The translations under genes were made by a program, and so were the position numbers. Below, piece after piece: positions 15,379-23,585 of a stretch of DNA of 36,662 nucleotides. This stretch comes from Paenibacillus brevis (GTDB taxonomy: Bacteria; Bacillota; Bacilli; Paenibacillales; Paenibacillaceae): NCBI RefSeq assembly GCF_018919145.1, contig NZ_JAHLQJ010000031.1, positions 1-36,662 of the forward strand. Direction: 5' to 3'. Position 1 is the stretch's first letter; each line of letters begins with the position of its first letter. The notes below the pieces were generated by a model. That model did not search any database, was not told the DNA's origin, and saw nothing but the letters and a program-made list of their open reading frames with translations.

Positions 15379-16553
15379 AATCATCGATATTGTCAAAGTG
15401 GAGCGGGGCCGTAACGGTCATTGTCCGTGGGGGAGACATCGAAGGCTTCATTAATGAGGTGACCGCTGCGGGAATTCAGGTCTGGGATATCAAGCCTCGC
15501 AATGATCGGAAGATGGAGCTGTGCATGAAGGTGGACAGCTTTTTTACGCTTCGCCCGCTGTTAAAGCGGACAGGCTGCCGGGTCTCCGTGAAAGAGCGGT
15601 TCGGATTGCCGTTCATGCTGCTTCGTATTTGGCGCCGCAAGTGGTTTGCCGCCGGGTTTATTCTCTTCGCGGCGGTCCTTTTTAGCTTAACCAGAATGGT
15701 CTGGGATATCGAGGTAACAGGCAATGATAAGATAGCGAAGCAGGATATCTTGCTTGCTGCGAAGGAAGAAGGGCTGTATCCTTTTCAGTGGACCTTTGCG
15801 CTGCCTTCACAGGACAAGCTGTCAGCCAATCTGAGCCGCAAGCTTCAAGGAATCTCCTGGGTTGGTGTTTCAAGAACCGGAACCAAGGTTCATATTCAAA
15901 TTGTAGAGGCGACCGAGCCGGAGAAGAAGCTTGTCAGCCCGAGTCATTTAGTCAGCAAGGCCGATGGCGTCATTACGTTCATTTATGCAGAAAAGGGTCA
16001 ACCTGAGGTGAAAAAGCATGACCGGGTCAAGAAGGGGCAAATTCTGGTGTCCGGATATCAAGGCGGAAAGGCCGTTGTATCAAAGGGTCAAATTCGGGCC
16101 AATGTATGGCATGAATATGAGATAGAAGTTCCGCTTATCCGCAAGCAGAACGTGTTTACCGGGGAAGAAAAGGAGCGCGGCTACCTGTACTTTGGACGGA
16201 CAGCAATTCAGTTGACCGGATACGGCGCTGACGGATTTGAATCGTCTCGGGTGACCACAGAGTTTGATCCATTGACCTGGAGAAGCTTCCAGCTTCCGAT
16301 CGGCTGGATGAGCGAAAAAATTCAAGAGACAGCAGAGCTGGAATTTAAGCTGAGCGAGGAGAAGGCTGCCGCCGATGGGATCGAACGGGCAAAAGAAGAC
16401 ATTTTAGCCAAAAACGGCGCTGACACAACGATTTTGAATCAAAAAATTTTGCATGAGAAGACAGACAATGGTAAAGTTTATATGAAAGTGCTTTTTGAAG
16501 TGGAACAATCCATCGCGGAAGAACTCCCGATAGTATATGATCAAGGAGAATGA
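15375..16553 (+). CDS. yqfD: sporulation protein YqfD (SpoIV-associated membrane protein)
   Basis: The 392-residue protein has a cytoplasmic N-terminal domain of about 85 residues. One transmembrane helix (about 88-108, FAAGFILFAAVLFSL) is followed by a POTRA-like section opening WDIEVTGNDKI. A long extracytoplasmic domain with the ADGVITFIYAEKGQPEVKK and VKKGQILVSGY motifs comes last. This is the YqfD family layout. In B. subtilis it is a sigma-E gene needed for efficient sporulation. It is translationally coupled to yqfC and followed after 6 nt by phoH, so the sporulation promoter may also read into phoH. Confidence 0.93.
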   Translation: MKSSILSKWSGAVTVIVRGGDIEGFINEVTAAGIQVWDIKPRNDRKMELCMKVDSFFTLRPLLKRTGCRVSVKERFGLPFMLLRIWRRKWFAAGFILFAAVLFSLTRMVWDIEVTGNDKIAKQDILLAAKEEGLYPFQWTFALPSQDKLSANLSRKLQGISWVGVSRTGTKVHIQIVEATEPEKKLVSPSHLVSKADGVITFIYAEKGQPEVKKHDRVKKGQILVSGYQGGKAVVSKGQIRANVWHEYEIEVPLIRKQNVFTGEEKERGYLYFGRTAIQLTGYGADGFESSRVTTEFDPLTWRSFQLPIGWMSEKIQETAELEFKLSEEKAAADGIERAKEDILAKNGADTTILNQKILHEKTDNGKVYMKVLFEVEQSIAEELPIVYDQGE

Positions 16554-16559
16554 GTCTAT

Positions 16560-17534
16560 TTGTCAGAACAACTGTACAGCATAAAAATACCGCTCCAGAA
16601 TGCATCGGAAGGTCTGGCGCTCTTCGGTCCGCAGGATGTTTTTCTGAAGTTGACCGAGCAAAGAATCAATGCAACCATTGCGCTTCGTGAATCGGAGATT
16701 TCGATTCGCGGCGAAGAACAGGAAGTAGAGAAAATCAAGCAATTGTTCGAGGTATTACTTGAATTAATCCGGAACGGGTATATTCTAACCGAACGGGATG
16801 TGCTCTATGCGATTGATCTGGCGAAGGATTTTCGTGCCGATCAATTGCTTGATTTATATAGGGGAGAAATTGCGGTCACCTATCGCGGCAAGCCGCTTCG
16901 GGTCAAGACGATTGGCCAAAAGCATTATGTCACGACAATCCGGAAGCGGGATATTGTATTCGGTATCGGTCCTGCGGGCACGGGGAAGACCTATCTTGCC
17001 GTTGTTATGGCGATAACAGCATTGAAGGAAGGCGCAGTCAAGCGGATCATCCTGACCCGACCTGCTGTGGAAGCAGGGGAAAGCCTGGGCTTTCTTCCGG
17101 GAGATCTGCAGGAGAAGGTAGATCCTTACTTGCGGCCGCTCTATGATGCCTTGTATGATGTGATGGGGCCTGACCAGACAGCCAAGGCGCTGGAGCGGGG
17201 ACTGATTGAGATTGCACCATTGGCTTATATGCGCGGGCGTACGTTGGATGATTCCTTTATTATTTTGGATGAGGCCCAGAATACAACCCCTGAACAAATG
17301 AAGATGTTTCTGACCCGTCTGGGCTTTGGCTCGAAGATGGTCATTACAGGAGACGTAACACAGATCGATTTGCCGCGCGGCAAAAAGTCCGGTCTGGTCG
17401 AGGCGGGAAAGATTTTGGAACCGATCGAGGAAATCGGGTTTGTTCATTTCGATGATTCTGATGTCGTAAGGCATTCCTTGGTTCAGAAAATTATTGTTGC
17501 GTATGATCGCGCTGCCGAACAGCAAGGTCAGTAA
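16560..17534 (+). CDS. phoH: PhoH-like ATPase
   Basis: The 324-residue P-loop ATPase has Walker A GPAGTGKT (137-144) and Walker B in FIILDEAQNTT. The N-terminal 100 residues hold a KH-like region with the family phrase ALRESEISIRGEEQEVE. PhoH proteins are RNA-associated helicase-like ATPases; their regular neighbour YbeY, two genes downstream here, is an rRNA-processing endonuclease. The start is TTG at 16560, because CAAGGAGAA lies 8-16 nt upstream and the N-terminus then matches the family length. Confidence 0.93.
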   Translation: MSEQLYSIKIPLQNASEGLALFGPQDVFLKLTEQRINATIALRESEISIRGEEQEVEKIKQLFEVLLELIRNGYILTERDVLYAIDLAKDFRADQLLDLYRGEIAVTYRGKPLRVKTIGQKHYVTTIRKRDIVFGIGPAGTGKTYLAVVMAITALKEGAVKRIILTRPAVEAGESLGFLPGDLQEKVDPYLRPLYDALYDVMGPDQTAKALERGLIEIAPLAYMRGRTLDDSFIILDEAQNTTPEQMKMFLTRLGFGSKMVITGDVTQIDLPRGKKSGLVEAGKILEPIEEIGFVHFDDSDVVRHSLVQKIIVAYDRAAEQQGQ

Positions 17535-17546
17535 GTTAATTACCGG

Positions 17547-17579
17547 AGGCCTTTACCCGGAAATTATCCGGGTGAGGCT
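17547..17579 (+). promoter_or_regulatory. hairpin between phoH and pgpH without a U tract
   Basis: ACCCGG (17555-17560) pairs with CCGGGT (17568-17573), flanked by GCCT/AGGC-type pairing around a 7-nt loop. It lacks the T run of an intrinsic terminator, so it may only be an mRNA-processing or stability element. Confidence 0.35.
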
Positions 17580-17615
17580 GCTTTGGGTTTATAATTTCGC
17601 GGGAGGGCTGTCTCT

Positions 17616-19910
17616 ATGACTTCAAGCAACCAACAAGGAAAGAGCAAGCTCCAATCCAAGACGGCAGGCTGGAAGTACAGCTCCTCAGTACGATATGTAC
17701 TGTATGGCGCGCTCATTGTCATGCTGTATTTAAGTATGTCGCCCAAGCTGTTGCCGGAAACTTACGACATTGCCGTAGGCTTGCCGGCGGATAAAGAAAT
17801 ACTGGCTCCTATGGATATACCGAATACAAAGGCGACGCTAAAGGCGCAAGAAGAGGCTGCCGAGAAAGTGGGACAAATTTATTCTATCCTGCCGCTTCGC
17901 AACGAGGCGCTGGTTGGCCAATTGCTTGATCGCATCTCTCGGCTGAATCAGGACGATCAGGTATCGACCGATGATAAGATTAATATTTATCGTGAAGAGC
18001 TTCCGCAGCGGGTGAAGGATCACGTGCAGAATTTTATTATGAATAATCGCTCCAACAGTTCTTATTCAGCGACCCTGTTTGAGGAAATTACCCGGAAGGT
18101 GGATGAACAGCAATATTCCATTTCCGAGGAGACCTTCATTAAAATTCCCCGCCTGACGGCAGAGGATATTAATGAGATGAAGCCGGTTGCTGCCGATATC
18201 GTGGCCAGGCTGATGACGGACCAGATTGTCGACGCACAGACCGCCCGGGCGAAAGTGGCGGAAATGGTCAGCACCAGCTCGCTAAGCAAGCGGACCTCCC
18301 GTGAGGTTGTACAGGAACTCGCAAGACTGTCGATCACCGCGAACAAGTTTTTCGACGATGAGGCCACAAAAGCTGCGAAAGTAGAAGCCAGAGAGAATAC
18401 CCCTACAGTTTATATCAAGCAAGGGGATGTCCTGATTCAAAAGGGCGAAAAAATTTCCGAGGAAATGTATAGTCTGCTGGAGAAAAATGGACTATTGAAG
18501 GATGAGGTTAATTACTGGCCGCAGTTGGGGCTTGTCCTGCTGTCTGCCTTAATGGCGACCGGTCTGATCCTGTTTATGCGTCAATCCCAAGGGGTAAACC
18601 GTTTCAAGTACAACAATTCGCAATTTGTTATGCTGCTGTTGATTCTGCTTATCACGCTGCTATCACTACATATTACTTCTATCCTGCAAAATGAACAGCG
18701 TCCTTATATGGGTTATTTGGCGCCGGTAGCGACGGGAGCCATGCTGATCACCTTGCTGATCGACCTGTCCTTGGCTTATACCTGCTCCATTCTGTTAAGC
18801 ATTATGGCAAGTATTATTTTGAATGTTCATCAGGGACAAATCTTTGACTTTGAATTCGGGCTGTTTGCCCTGGTCATTTCGTATGCATCGATCTTTGCCA
18901 TTCACAAGGCCAGCCAGCGGTCAACCTTGCTCAAAGCAGGTATTATGATTTGCCTCTTTGGGTCCTTGGCCGTCTTCTCGTTGATTGTCATTCATAACAA
19001 CGGATGGGCAGAGAATGGTGAAACGCTGTATGCCATCGGCTTTGCCATTGCCGGAGGGCTGTTGACCACGATTCTGGTGATCGGATTAATGCCATTCTTC
19101 GAGGTCACTTTCGGCATCCTGTCTGCCCTGAAGCTGGTGGAGCTGTCTAATCCCAACCATCCGCTGCTTCGGAAGTTGCTGACCGAGACACCGGGAACGT
19201 ATCATCATAGTGTCATGGTCGGGAATTTGTCCGAGGCCGCTGCTGAAGCGATCGGAGCAGATGGTCTACTCTGCCGGGTAGGCTCATATTATCACGATAT
19301 CGGCAAGACGAAACGCCCGGGCTACTTCATCGAGAACCAGAACAATATGGAGAATCCGCATGATTTTATAGATCCTAAACTTAGTAAATCAATCATTATT
19401 GCCCACGCCCGGGACGGGGTGGACATGCAGAAGGAATATAAGCTGCCGAAGCCGATCCGCGATATCGCGGAGCAGCATCATGGTACTACATTCCTGCACT
19501 ATTTCTATCACAAAGCACTCTCGCAGGCCGAGGAGCAGGGTCTGGAACCGGACTTCACCGAGAACGACTTCCGCTATCCTGGTCCGAAGGCACAATCCAA
19601 AGAGGCTGCTGTGGTAGGTATTGCCGACAGCGTAGAGGCTGCTGTGCGTTCGCTTCGCAAGCCTACAGTGGAGCAGGTTGAGACCATGATCGAGAAGATT
19701 ATCAAGAGCCGGCTTGATGATCATCAGTTTAATGAGTGCGATTTGACGATGCGCGAGCTTGATCTAATTGCCCAGACATTGAAGGAAACAGTCATGGGAA
19801 TCTTCCATTCCCGAATCGAATATCCGGATCAAATCAAGAAGAACAAGGCGACCGAAGAGAAAGACAAGGGGAGTGCTGTGAATGAGCCTAACACTGGTTT
19901 GGAACAATGA
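17616..19910 (+). CDS. pgpH: 7TM-HD family cyclic-di-AMP phosphodiesterase
   Basis: PgpH/YqfF hydrolyses the second messenger c-di-AMP to pApA in the cytoplasm. The 764-residue product has one N-terminal helix (about residues 28-46), then an extracellular 7TMR-HDED domain to about residue 300. About seven hydrophobic helices (305-500) follow. The C-terminal HD phosphohydrolase domain has YHHSVM near residue 529 and the metal pair H560-D561 in YHDIGKTKRPGYF, with HARDGVD and EQHHGT further on. The tail is charged. It overlaps ybeY by 29 nt, so the two are translationally coupled. Conserved placement next to phoH and ybeY supports the assignment. Confidence 0.95.
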   Translation: MTSSNQQGKSKLQSKTAGWKYSSSVRYVLYGALIVMLYLSMSPKLLPETYDIAVGLPADKEILAPMDIPNTKATLKAQEEAAEKVGQIYSILPLRNEALVGQLLDRISRLNQDDQVSTDDKINIYREELPQRVKDHVQNFIMNNRSNSSYSATLFEEITRKVDEQQYSISEETFIKIPRLTAEDINEMKPVAADIVARLMTDQIVDAQTARAKVAEMVSTSSLSKRTSREVVQELARLSITANKFFDDEATKAAKVEARENTPTVYIKQGDVLIQKGEKISEEMYSLLEKNGLLKDEVNYWPQLGLVLLSALMATGLILFMRQSQGVNRFKYNNSQFVMLLLILLITLLSLHITSILQNEQRPYMGYLAPVATGAMLITLLIDLSLAYTCSILLSIMASIILNVHQGQIFDFEFGLFALVISYASIFAIHKASQRSTLLKAGIMICLFGSLAVFSLIVIHNNGWAENGETLYAIGFAIAGGLLTTILVIGLMPFFEVTFGILSALKLVELSNPNHPLLRKLLTETPGTYHHSVMVGNLSEAAAEAIGADGLLCRVGSYYHDIGKTKRPGYFIENQNNMENPHDFIDPKLSKSIIIAHARDGVDMQKEYKLPKPIRDIAEQHHGTTFLHYFYHKALSQAEEQGLEPDFTENDFRYPGPKAQSKEAAVVGIADSVEAAVRSLRKPTVEQVETMIEKIIKSRLDDHQFNECDLTMRELDLIAQTLKETVMGIFHSRIEYPDQIKKNKATEEKDKGSAVNEPNTGLEQ

Positions 19911-20379
19911 TCAAGACAAAATGGCGGTCGAGGACAGCCTGATCGAACTGCTGGACAAGCTGCTTCAAGCGGCTGCCGAGATGGAGGGCATTGCCGACGG
20001 AGAGGTTGATCTGACTTTTGTGGATGATGAAGCTATCCACGAGTTGAACAAAGAGTATCGCGGCATTGACCGTCCTACCGATGTGTTATCCTTTGCTATG
20101 AACGAATCACTTGATGAGGAAATGGATATCGTGTACGAGCTTGAGGAAGGCGAAGAGCTGGACGAGCTGACCGATGTGCTCGGCGACATCATCATTTCCG
20201 TCGAGCGGGCGAAGTCGCAGAGTGAAGACTACGGTCATTCCCTGGAACGTGAGCTGGGATTCCTGTTTGTGCATGGATTCCTGCATCTGCTTGGCTATGA
20301 TCACCAAGATACCGCCAGTGAACAGGTCATGATGGGGAAACAGGAAGCAGTCCTGGCCCAGGTAGGGTTGGTTCGGTAA
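19882..20379 (+). CDS. ybeY: endoribonuclease YbeY (rRNA maturation factor)
   Basis: YbeY is a zinc-dependent endonuclease needed for 16S rRNA 3' processing and 70S quality control. The 165-residue protein carries the signature H131-GFL-H135-LLGYD-H141, the three zinc ligands. Also present are LNKEYRGIDRPTDVLSF and LGDIIIS. A run of about 15 acidic residues (residues 78-97) lies between those motifs. The start is the ATG at 19882 inside the end of pgpH. The stop overlaps the dgkA start (TAATG). Confidence 0.95.
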   Translation: MSLTLVWNNDQDKMAVEDSLIELLDKLLQAAAEMEGIADGEVDLTFVDDEAIHELNKEYRGIDRPTDVLSFAMNESLDEEMDIVYELEEGEELDELTDVLGDIIISVERAKSQSEDYGHSLERELGFLFVHGFLHLLGYDHQDTASEQVMMGKQEAVLAQVGLVR

Positions 20380-20750
20380 TGAAGCCCCGCCGCAGCTGGA
20401 GCAGAGTCTTTCGGGATGCATGGTCAGGCATTAGAGAAACAGTGATGCATGAGCGTAATATGAAAATACATGCAGCCGCCGGAATTGCTGTGCTGATTGC
20501 CGCACTGTTGCTGCGTCTCCCTGCAAGAGATATGGCGCTGCTGCTGTTAACCATTGCGATGGTTCTTACAACGGAAGTTATCAATACTGCGATTGAAGCT
20601 GCAGTGGATCTGGCAGCACCGGAGTGGCACGAATTGGCGAAGAAAGCCAAGGATGCTTCTGCCGGAGCTGTGCTGATCGCCGCGGCTTTTGCCGTCTTCA
20701 TCGGACTTTTAGTGTTCTGGAGGCCTGTGATGACATTACTGGGATTGTAG
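20379..20750 (+). CDS. dgkA: undecaprenol kinase / diacylglycerol kinase-family membrane protein
   Basis: The 123-residue protein has three hydrophobic helices (about 34-52, 56-76 and 97-118) and the family motif EVINTAIEAAVDL, which contains the catalytic glutamates. Gram-positive DgkA homologues phosphorylate undecaprenol to recycle the peptidoglycan lipid carrier, so this more likely acts on undecaprenol than on diacylglycerol. It starts at an ATG overlapping the ybeY stop by one base. Confidence 0.94.
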   Translation: MKPRRSWSRVFRDAWSGIRETVMHERNMKIHAAAGIAVLIAALLLRLPARDMALLLLTIAMVLTTEVINTAIEAAVDLAAPEWHELAKKAKDASAGAVLIAAAFAVFIGLLVFWRPVMTLLGL

Positions 20751-20784
20751 TACAGCGGTTCATTTAGAATGGGGAGCTGATAGA

Positions 20785-21198
20785 ATGGATTACAAGGCGT
20801 TACTTCAAGAAGCGGTTGAGGCACGGAAAAAAGCATATATCCCTTACTCAGGTTTTGGCGTTGGAGCCGCGCTGCTAGATCAGTCGGGAAAGGTTCACCA
20901 TGGCTGTAACATTGAGAATGCGGCCTATGGACCAACCAATTGTGCGGAGCGGACGGCAGTATTTCGCGCGGTTGCTGACGGCTTGAAGCCGGGATCCTTT
21001 CAGGCCATTGCGATTGTTGGCGATACCGAGGGGCCGATCTCTCCATGCGGGGTGTGCCGGCAGGTGCTTCTCGAACTATGCGGCCCGGAAATGCCGGTTA
21101 TTTTAGGCAACCTGAAGGGTGATGTCAAAGAAACTACGGTAGGGGAACTGCTGCCATACTATTTTAGCTCCGTGAATCTGCAGGAACAGCAGGAATAA
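20785..21198 (+). CDS. cdd: cytidine deaminase
   Basis: The enzyme deaminates cytidine and deoxycytidine to uridine and deoxyuridine in pyrimidine salvage. The 137-residue length is that of the small tetrameric form. The zinc site reads C53-A-E55, with E55 as proton shuttle, and P-C88-GV-C91 in SPCGVCRQVL. NIENAAYGPTNC is the conserved substrate-binding phrase. The ATG follows GGGGAGC. It sits between dgkA and era as in B. subtilis. Confidence 0.96.
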   Translation: MDYKALLQEAVEARKKAYIPYSGFGVGAALLDQSGKVHHGCNIENAAYGPTNCAERTAVFRAVADGLKPGSFQAIAIVGDTEGPISPCGVCRQVLLELCGPEMPVILGNLKGDVKETTVGELLPYYFSSVNLQEQQE

Positions 21199-21259
21199 TG
21201 CAAGTACTTCCAATAGTTATGAAAATATAGCATAAAGATGCGAAAGGAACTTTCACTAC

Positions 21260-22162
21260 ATGGCAAAATCCAAATTCAAATCGGGCTTCGTTGCCATCGT
21301 CGGCCGGCCGAATGTCGGGAAATCTACGTTGATGAATCATATCATCGGCCAAAAGATCGCAATCATGTCTGATAAGCCGCAGACAACCCGTAATAAAATT
21401 CATGGGGTCTATACATCCGAAGAGATGCAAGTGGTCTTTCTGGATACGCCCGGCATCCATAAGCGGCAGTCCAAGCTTGGCGATTACATGAACACGACAG
21501 CTCTGAACACCCTTGGGGAGGTTGAGGCGGTCCTGTTCCTTGTTGATACCGCGGAAGGGCTGGGAGGCGGAGACCGTTTTATCATTGAACGCCTTAAGAA
21601 TGTCCGCACTCCTGTTATTCTTGTATTGAACAAGATCGACCGGATTCAGCCGGAGGAATTGCTGCCGATCATCGAGGAGTATCGGAAGCTGTATGATTTT
21701 GCAGAGATCGTACCGATCTCCGCGATGCTTGGAAGCAATGTGAATACATTGATCGAGCAGATCGGAAAATATTTGCCGGAAGGCCCGCAATACTATCCGG
21801 AGGATCAGGTGACCGATCATCCGGAGCAATTTGTATGTGCAGAGCTGATCCGGGAGAAGATACTTCATCTGACCCGGGAGGAAGTCCCTCATTCCATTGC
21901 CGTAACTATTGAAGATATGCGGGTGGAACAGAATGGGGTCGTCTATATATCTGCTGTTATTTTTGTGGAGAGAGACTCCCAGAAGGGAATTATCATCGGT
22001 AAGCAAGGCGCCTTGCTTAAGGAAGTCGGCAAGCTGGCCAGACAAGATATCGAGAATCTGCTGGGATCCAAAACCTTCCTGGAGCTATGGGTAAAAGTAA
22101 AGAAGGACTGGCGGAATCAGGAACGGATTTTGAAGGATTTGGGCTTCCACCGCGACATGTAG
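21260..22162 (+). CDS. era: GTPase Era, ribosome assembly factor
   Basis: Era binds the 3' end of 16S rRNA and checks 30S maturation. The 300-residue protein has G1 GRPNVGKS (15-22), the switch motif QTTRNKIHG, G3 DTPG (62-65) and G4 NKID (124-127). The C-terminal KH domain contains IIGKQGALLKEVGKLARQDIENL. Length and domains match the family exactly. The ATG at 21260 follows GAAAGGAAC. The location near ybeY places two 16S 3'-end factors in one cluster. Confidence 0.97.
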   Translation: MAKSKFKSGFVAIVGRPNVGKSTLMNHIIGQKIAIMSDKPQTTRNKIHGVYTSEEMQVVFLDTPGIHKRQSKLGDYMNTTALNTLGEVEAVLFLVDTAEGLGGGDRFIIERLKNVRTPVILVLNKIDRIQPEELLPIIEEYRKLYDFAEIVPISAMLGSNVNTLIEQIGKYLPEGPQYYPEDQVTDHPEQFVCAELIREKILHLTREEVPHSIAVTIEDMRVEQNGVVYISAVIFVERDSQKGIIIGKQGALLKEVGKLARQDIENLLGSKTFLELWVKVKKDWRNQERILKDLGFHRDM

Positions 22163-22217
22163 ACGGATTGGGAGGATTTGTATCACATTAGTTCGTGTTT
22201 ACCCGAGCATCCTATCC

Positions 22218-22280
22218 TTTGAACATGGTAGTTCAAAAAGTCATCACTTTTGAGCACTAATTTGAAAGGCGTCATTTCGA
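22218..22280 (+). repeat. fragment of a MITE-like repeat between era and yqzL
   Basis: GTAGTTCAAAAAGTCAT (from 22229) matches the left end of the 30135-30303 element with one change. A perfect inverted repeat TTTGAAC/GTTCAAA (22218-22224 and 22231-22237) abuts it, as if a right end and a left end were joined. After about 30 nt the similarity becomes patchy, so this is a degenerate or truncated copy. Confidence 0.5.
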
Positions 22281-22298
22281 AGGGAAGGGTGAATACGA

Positions 22299-22445
22299 AT
22301 GCGAGATTTTTCGTGGAAGTATTTTTCAATGACTGGAGATGTCGATGCTTACATGCTCTATAAAGAAGCTGTCGGCAATCCAGAGGACGAGATGACTGAA
22401 GCCGCAGAGGAATGGGTTGTTCCGGAGGAACAACAGGAATTATAA
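22299..22445 (+). CDS. yqzL: YqzL family small protein
   Basis: This 48-residue gene is easily missed because of its size. The product starts MRDFSWKYFSMTGDVDAYMLYKE, the family's conserved N-terminal phrase (aromatic-rich, TG-D-DAY-LYKE), and ends in an acidic tail. YqzL proteins are found between era and recO in many Bacillales; their function is unknown. The ATG at 22299 follows GGGAAGGG. It lies just upstream of recO and is likely co-transcribed with it. Confidence 0.85.
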   Translation: MRDFSWKYFSMTGDVDAYMLYKEAVGNPEDEMTEAAEEWVVPEEQQEL

Positions 22446-22471
22446 CAAGCTTCACACATGGGGGAAGAGAC

Positions 22472-23221
22472 ATGCTATACAGGGTGGAAGGCATTGTCAT
22501 CCGCAGCATGGACTATGGCGAGGGGAACAAGATCATCACGCTGTGCACAGAGGGCAACGGTAAAATCGGAGTATTGGTCCGGGGGGCAAAGAAGGTCAAG
22601 AGCCGTCATGCGGCACTAACGCAGCCTTTTACGCTCGGAGAGTTTGTGTTTTACCGTCCTAACCATGGCCTGGGCACATTGAATTCAGGTGAGATTATTG
22701 AATCTCACTTTTCTTTACGTGAGGATCTTTTCTTAGCGGCCTATGCCTCCTATGCTTGCGAATTGCTGGATCGGACCTTGCAGGATGAAGAGGTGGGCAG
22801 CTTCTGGTACACACAGCTGAAGGCTTGTCTTGAATCGCTGGCTTCGAAAAAAGATCCCGAGGTTGTCATTGCGCTGTATGAGATGAAAATTTTGCAAGCG
22901 GCCGGCTATGGACCCGTAATCTCAAATTGCGTATCCTGCGGACGTTCGGCCGATACTTATAAAATAAGTCCCCGGCTGGGAGGCTCGCTCTGTCCTTCCT
23001 GCGGACATCACGATCCGGCTGCTCAAAAAGTGTCTGCAGGCACCTTTAAGCTGCTTCATTATTTTGAACGTATGGATATGCGCAGGCTGGGCAATGTTGA
23101 AGTTAAGGATGAGACCAAAGCGGAGCTCAAGAGGATCATGCGGGATTTCATGGATATGCAGCTTGGGCTTAAGCTGAAGTCGCGCAACTTTCTGGACCAG
23201 CTTGATAAATACGAGATTTGA
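22472..23221 (+). CDS. recO: DNA repair protein RecO
   Basis: RecO promotes RecA loading on SSB-coated single-stranded DNA in the RecFOR pathway and anneals strands. The 249-residue protein has the N-terminal OB fold (MLYRVEGIVIRSMDYGEGNKI) and a helical C-terminal part. The four-cysteine zinc site is complete: C153-x2-C156 and C174-x2-C177. The ATG at 22472 was chosen over an in-frame start at 22412 because GGGGAAGAG lies just upstream and the OB fold begins at once; the upstream start lies within yqzL. The stop codon overlaps the -35 box of the glyQS promoter. Confidence 0.95.
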   Translation: MLYRVEGIVIRSMDYGEGNKIITLCTEGNGKIGVLVRGAKKVKSRHAALTQPFTLGEFVFYRPNHGLGTLNSGEIIESHFSLREDLFLAAYASYACELLDRTLQDEEVGSFWYTQLKACLESLASKKDPEVVIALYEMKILQAAGYGPVISNCVSCGRSADTYKISPRLGGSLCPSCGHHDPAAQKVSAGTFKLLHYFERMDMRRLGNVEVKDETKAELKRIMRDFMDMQLGLKLKSRNFLDQLDKYEI

Positions 23222-23246
23222 CGTGGCATGTGAAATCGGATATTAT
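23218..23246 (+). promoter_or_regulatory. sigma-A promoter of glyQS
   Basis: TTGACG (23218-23223) and TATTAT (23241-23246) are separated by 17 nt. The -35 box includes the recO stop codon TGA (23219-23221). Transcription should start near 23253, at the beginning of the T-box leader. Confidence 0.8.
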
Positions 23247-23252
23247 AAATAA

Positions 23253-23523
23253 GAATTTCTCCTTTCTGGAGACCTATGCGTTGATCGGGAAAAGTAATGA
23301 TGTTTCGAAGCGGCAAGAACAGCGAGTCGGGGGTAGTGGAAGCCCGGCCGGAGGAACTCATGAAGCGGCGGCCCGGGAGGATGGGAATGGTACGTGAAAA
23401 GCGGATCTGTTGGTGGGCGGTATGCAATTCAGCTGCCAGGCAGATCAAGTAGGGTGGAACCGCGGGACAATAGCTCTCGTCCCTACGTCTGACAACAGAC
23501 GTGGGCGGCGAGAGCTTTTTTTG
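23253..23523 (+). promoter_or_regulatory. glycine T-box riboswitch controlling glyQS
   Basis: The highly conserved T-box sequence AGGGTGGAACCGCGG lies at 23451-23465. It is followed by a terminator with arms AGCTCTCG (23472-23479) and CGAGAGCT (23509-23516) and a T run. Upstream, AAAAGTAATGATGTTTCG and AGCGAGTCGGGGGTAGTGG are typical of stem I (S-turn and apical loop). Tandem GGC triplets at 23367-23372 follow a GAAG S-turn-like strand and fit the glycine specifier; which one is used was not settled. Uncharged tRNA-Gly binding would stabilise the antiterminator and switch on glyQS. Confidence 0.95.
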
Positions 23524-23585
23524 CGCCTCACCACCCCGAATGTTGCAGACTCTCATTTATTCAGCAAACAAGGAGATGAGGTTCA

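Noticed and set aside
17547..17579. true terminator between phoH and pgpH
   Set aside because: The stem has no following T tract, and the downstream genes have no obvious promoter, so read-through is expected.
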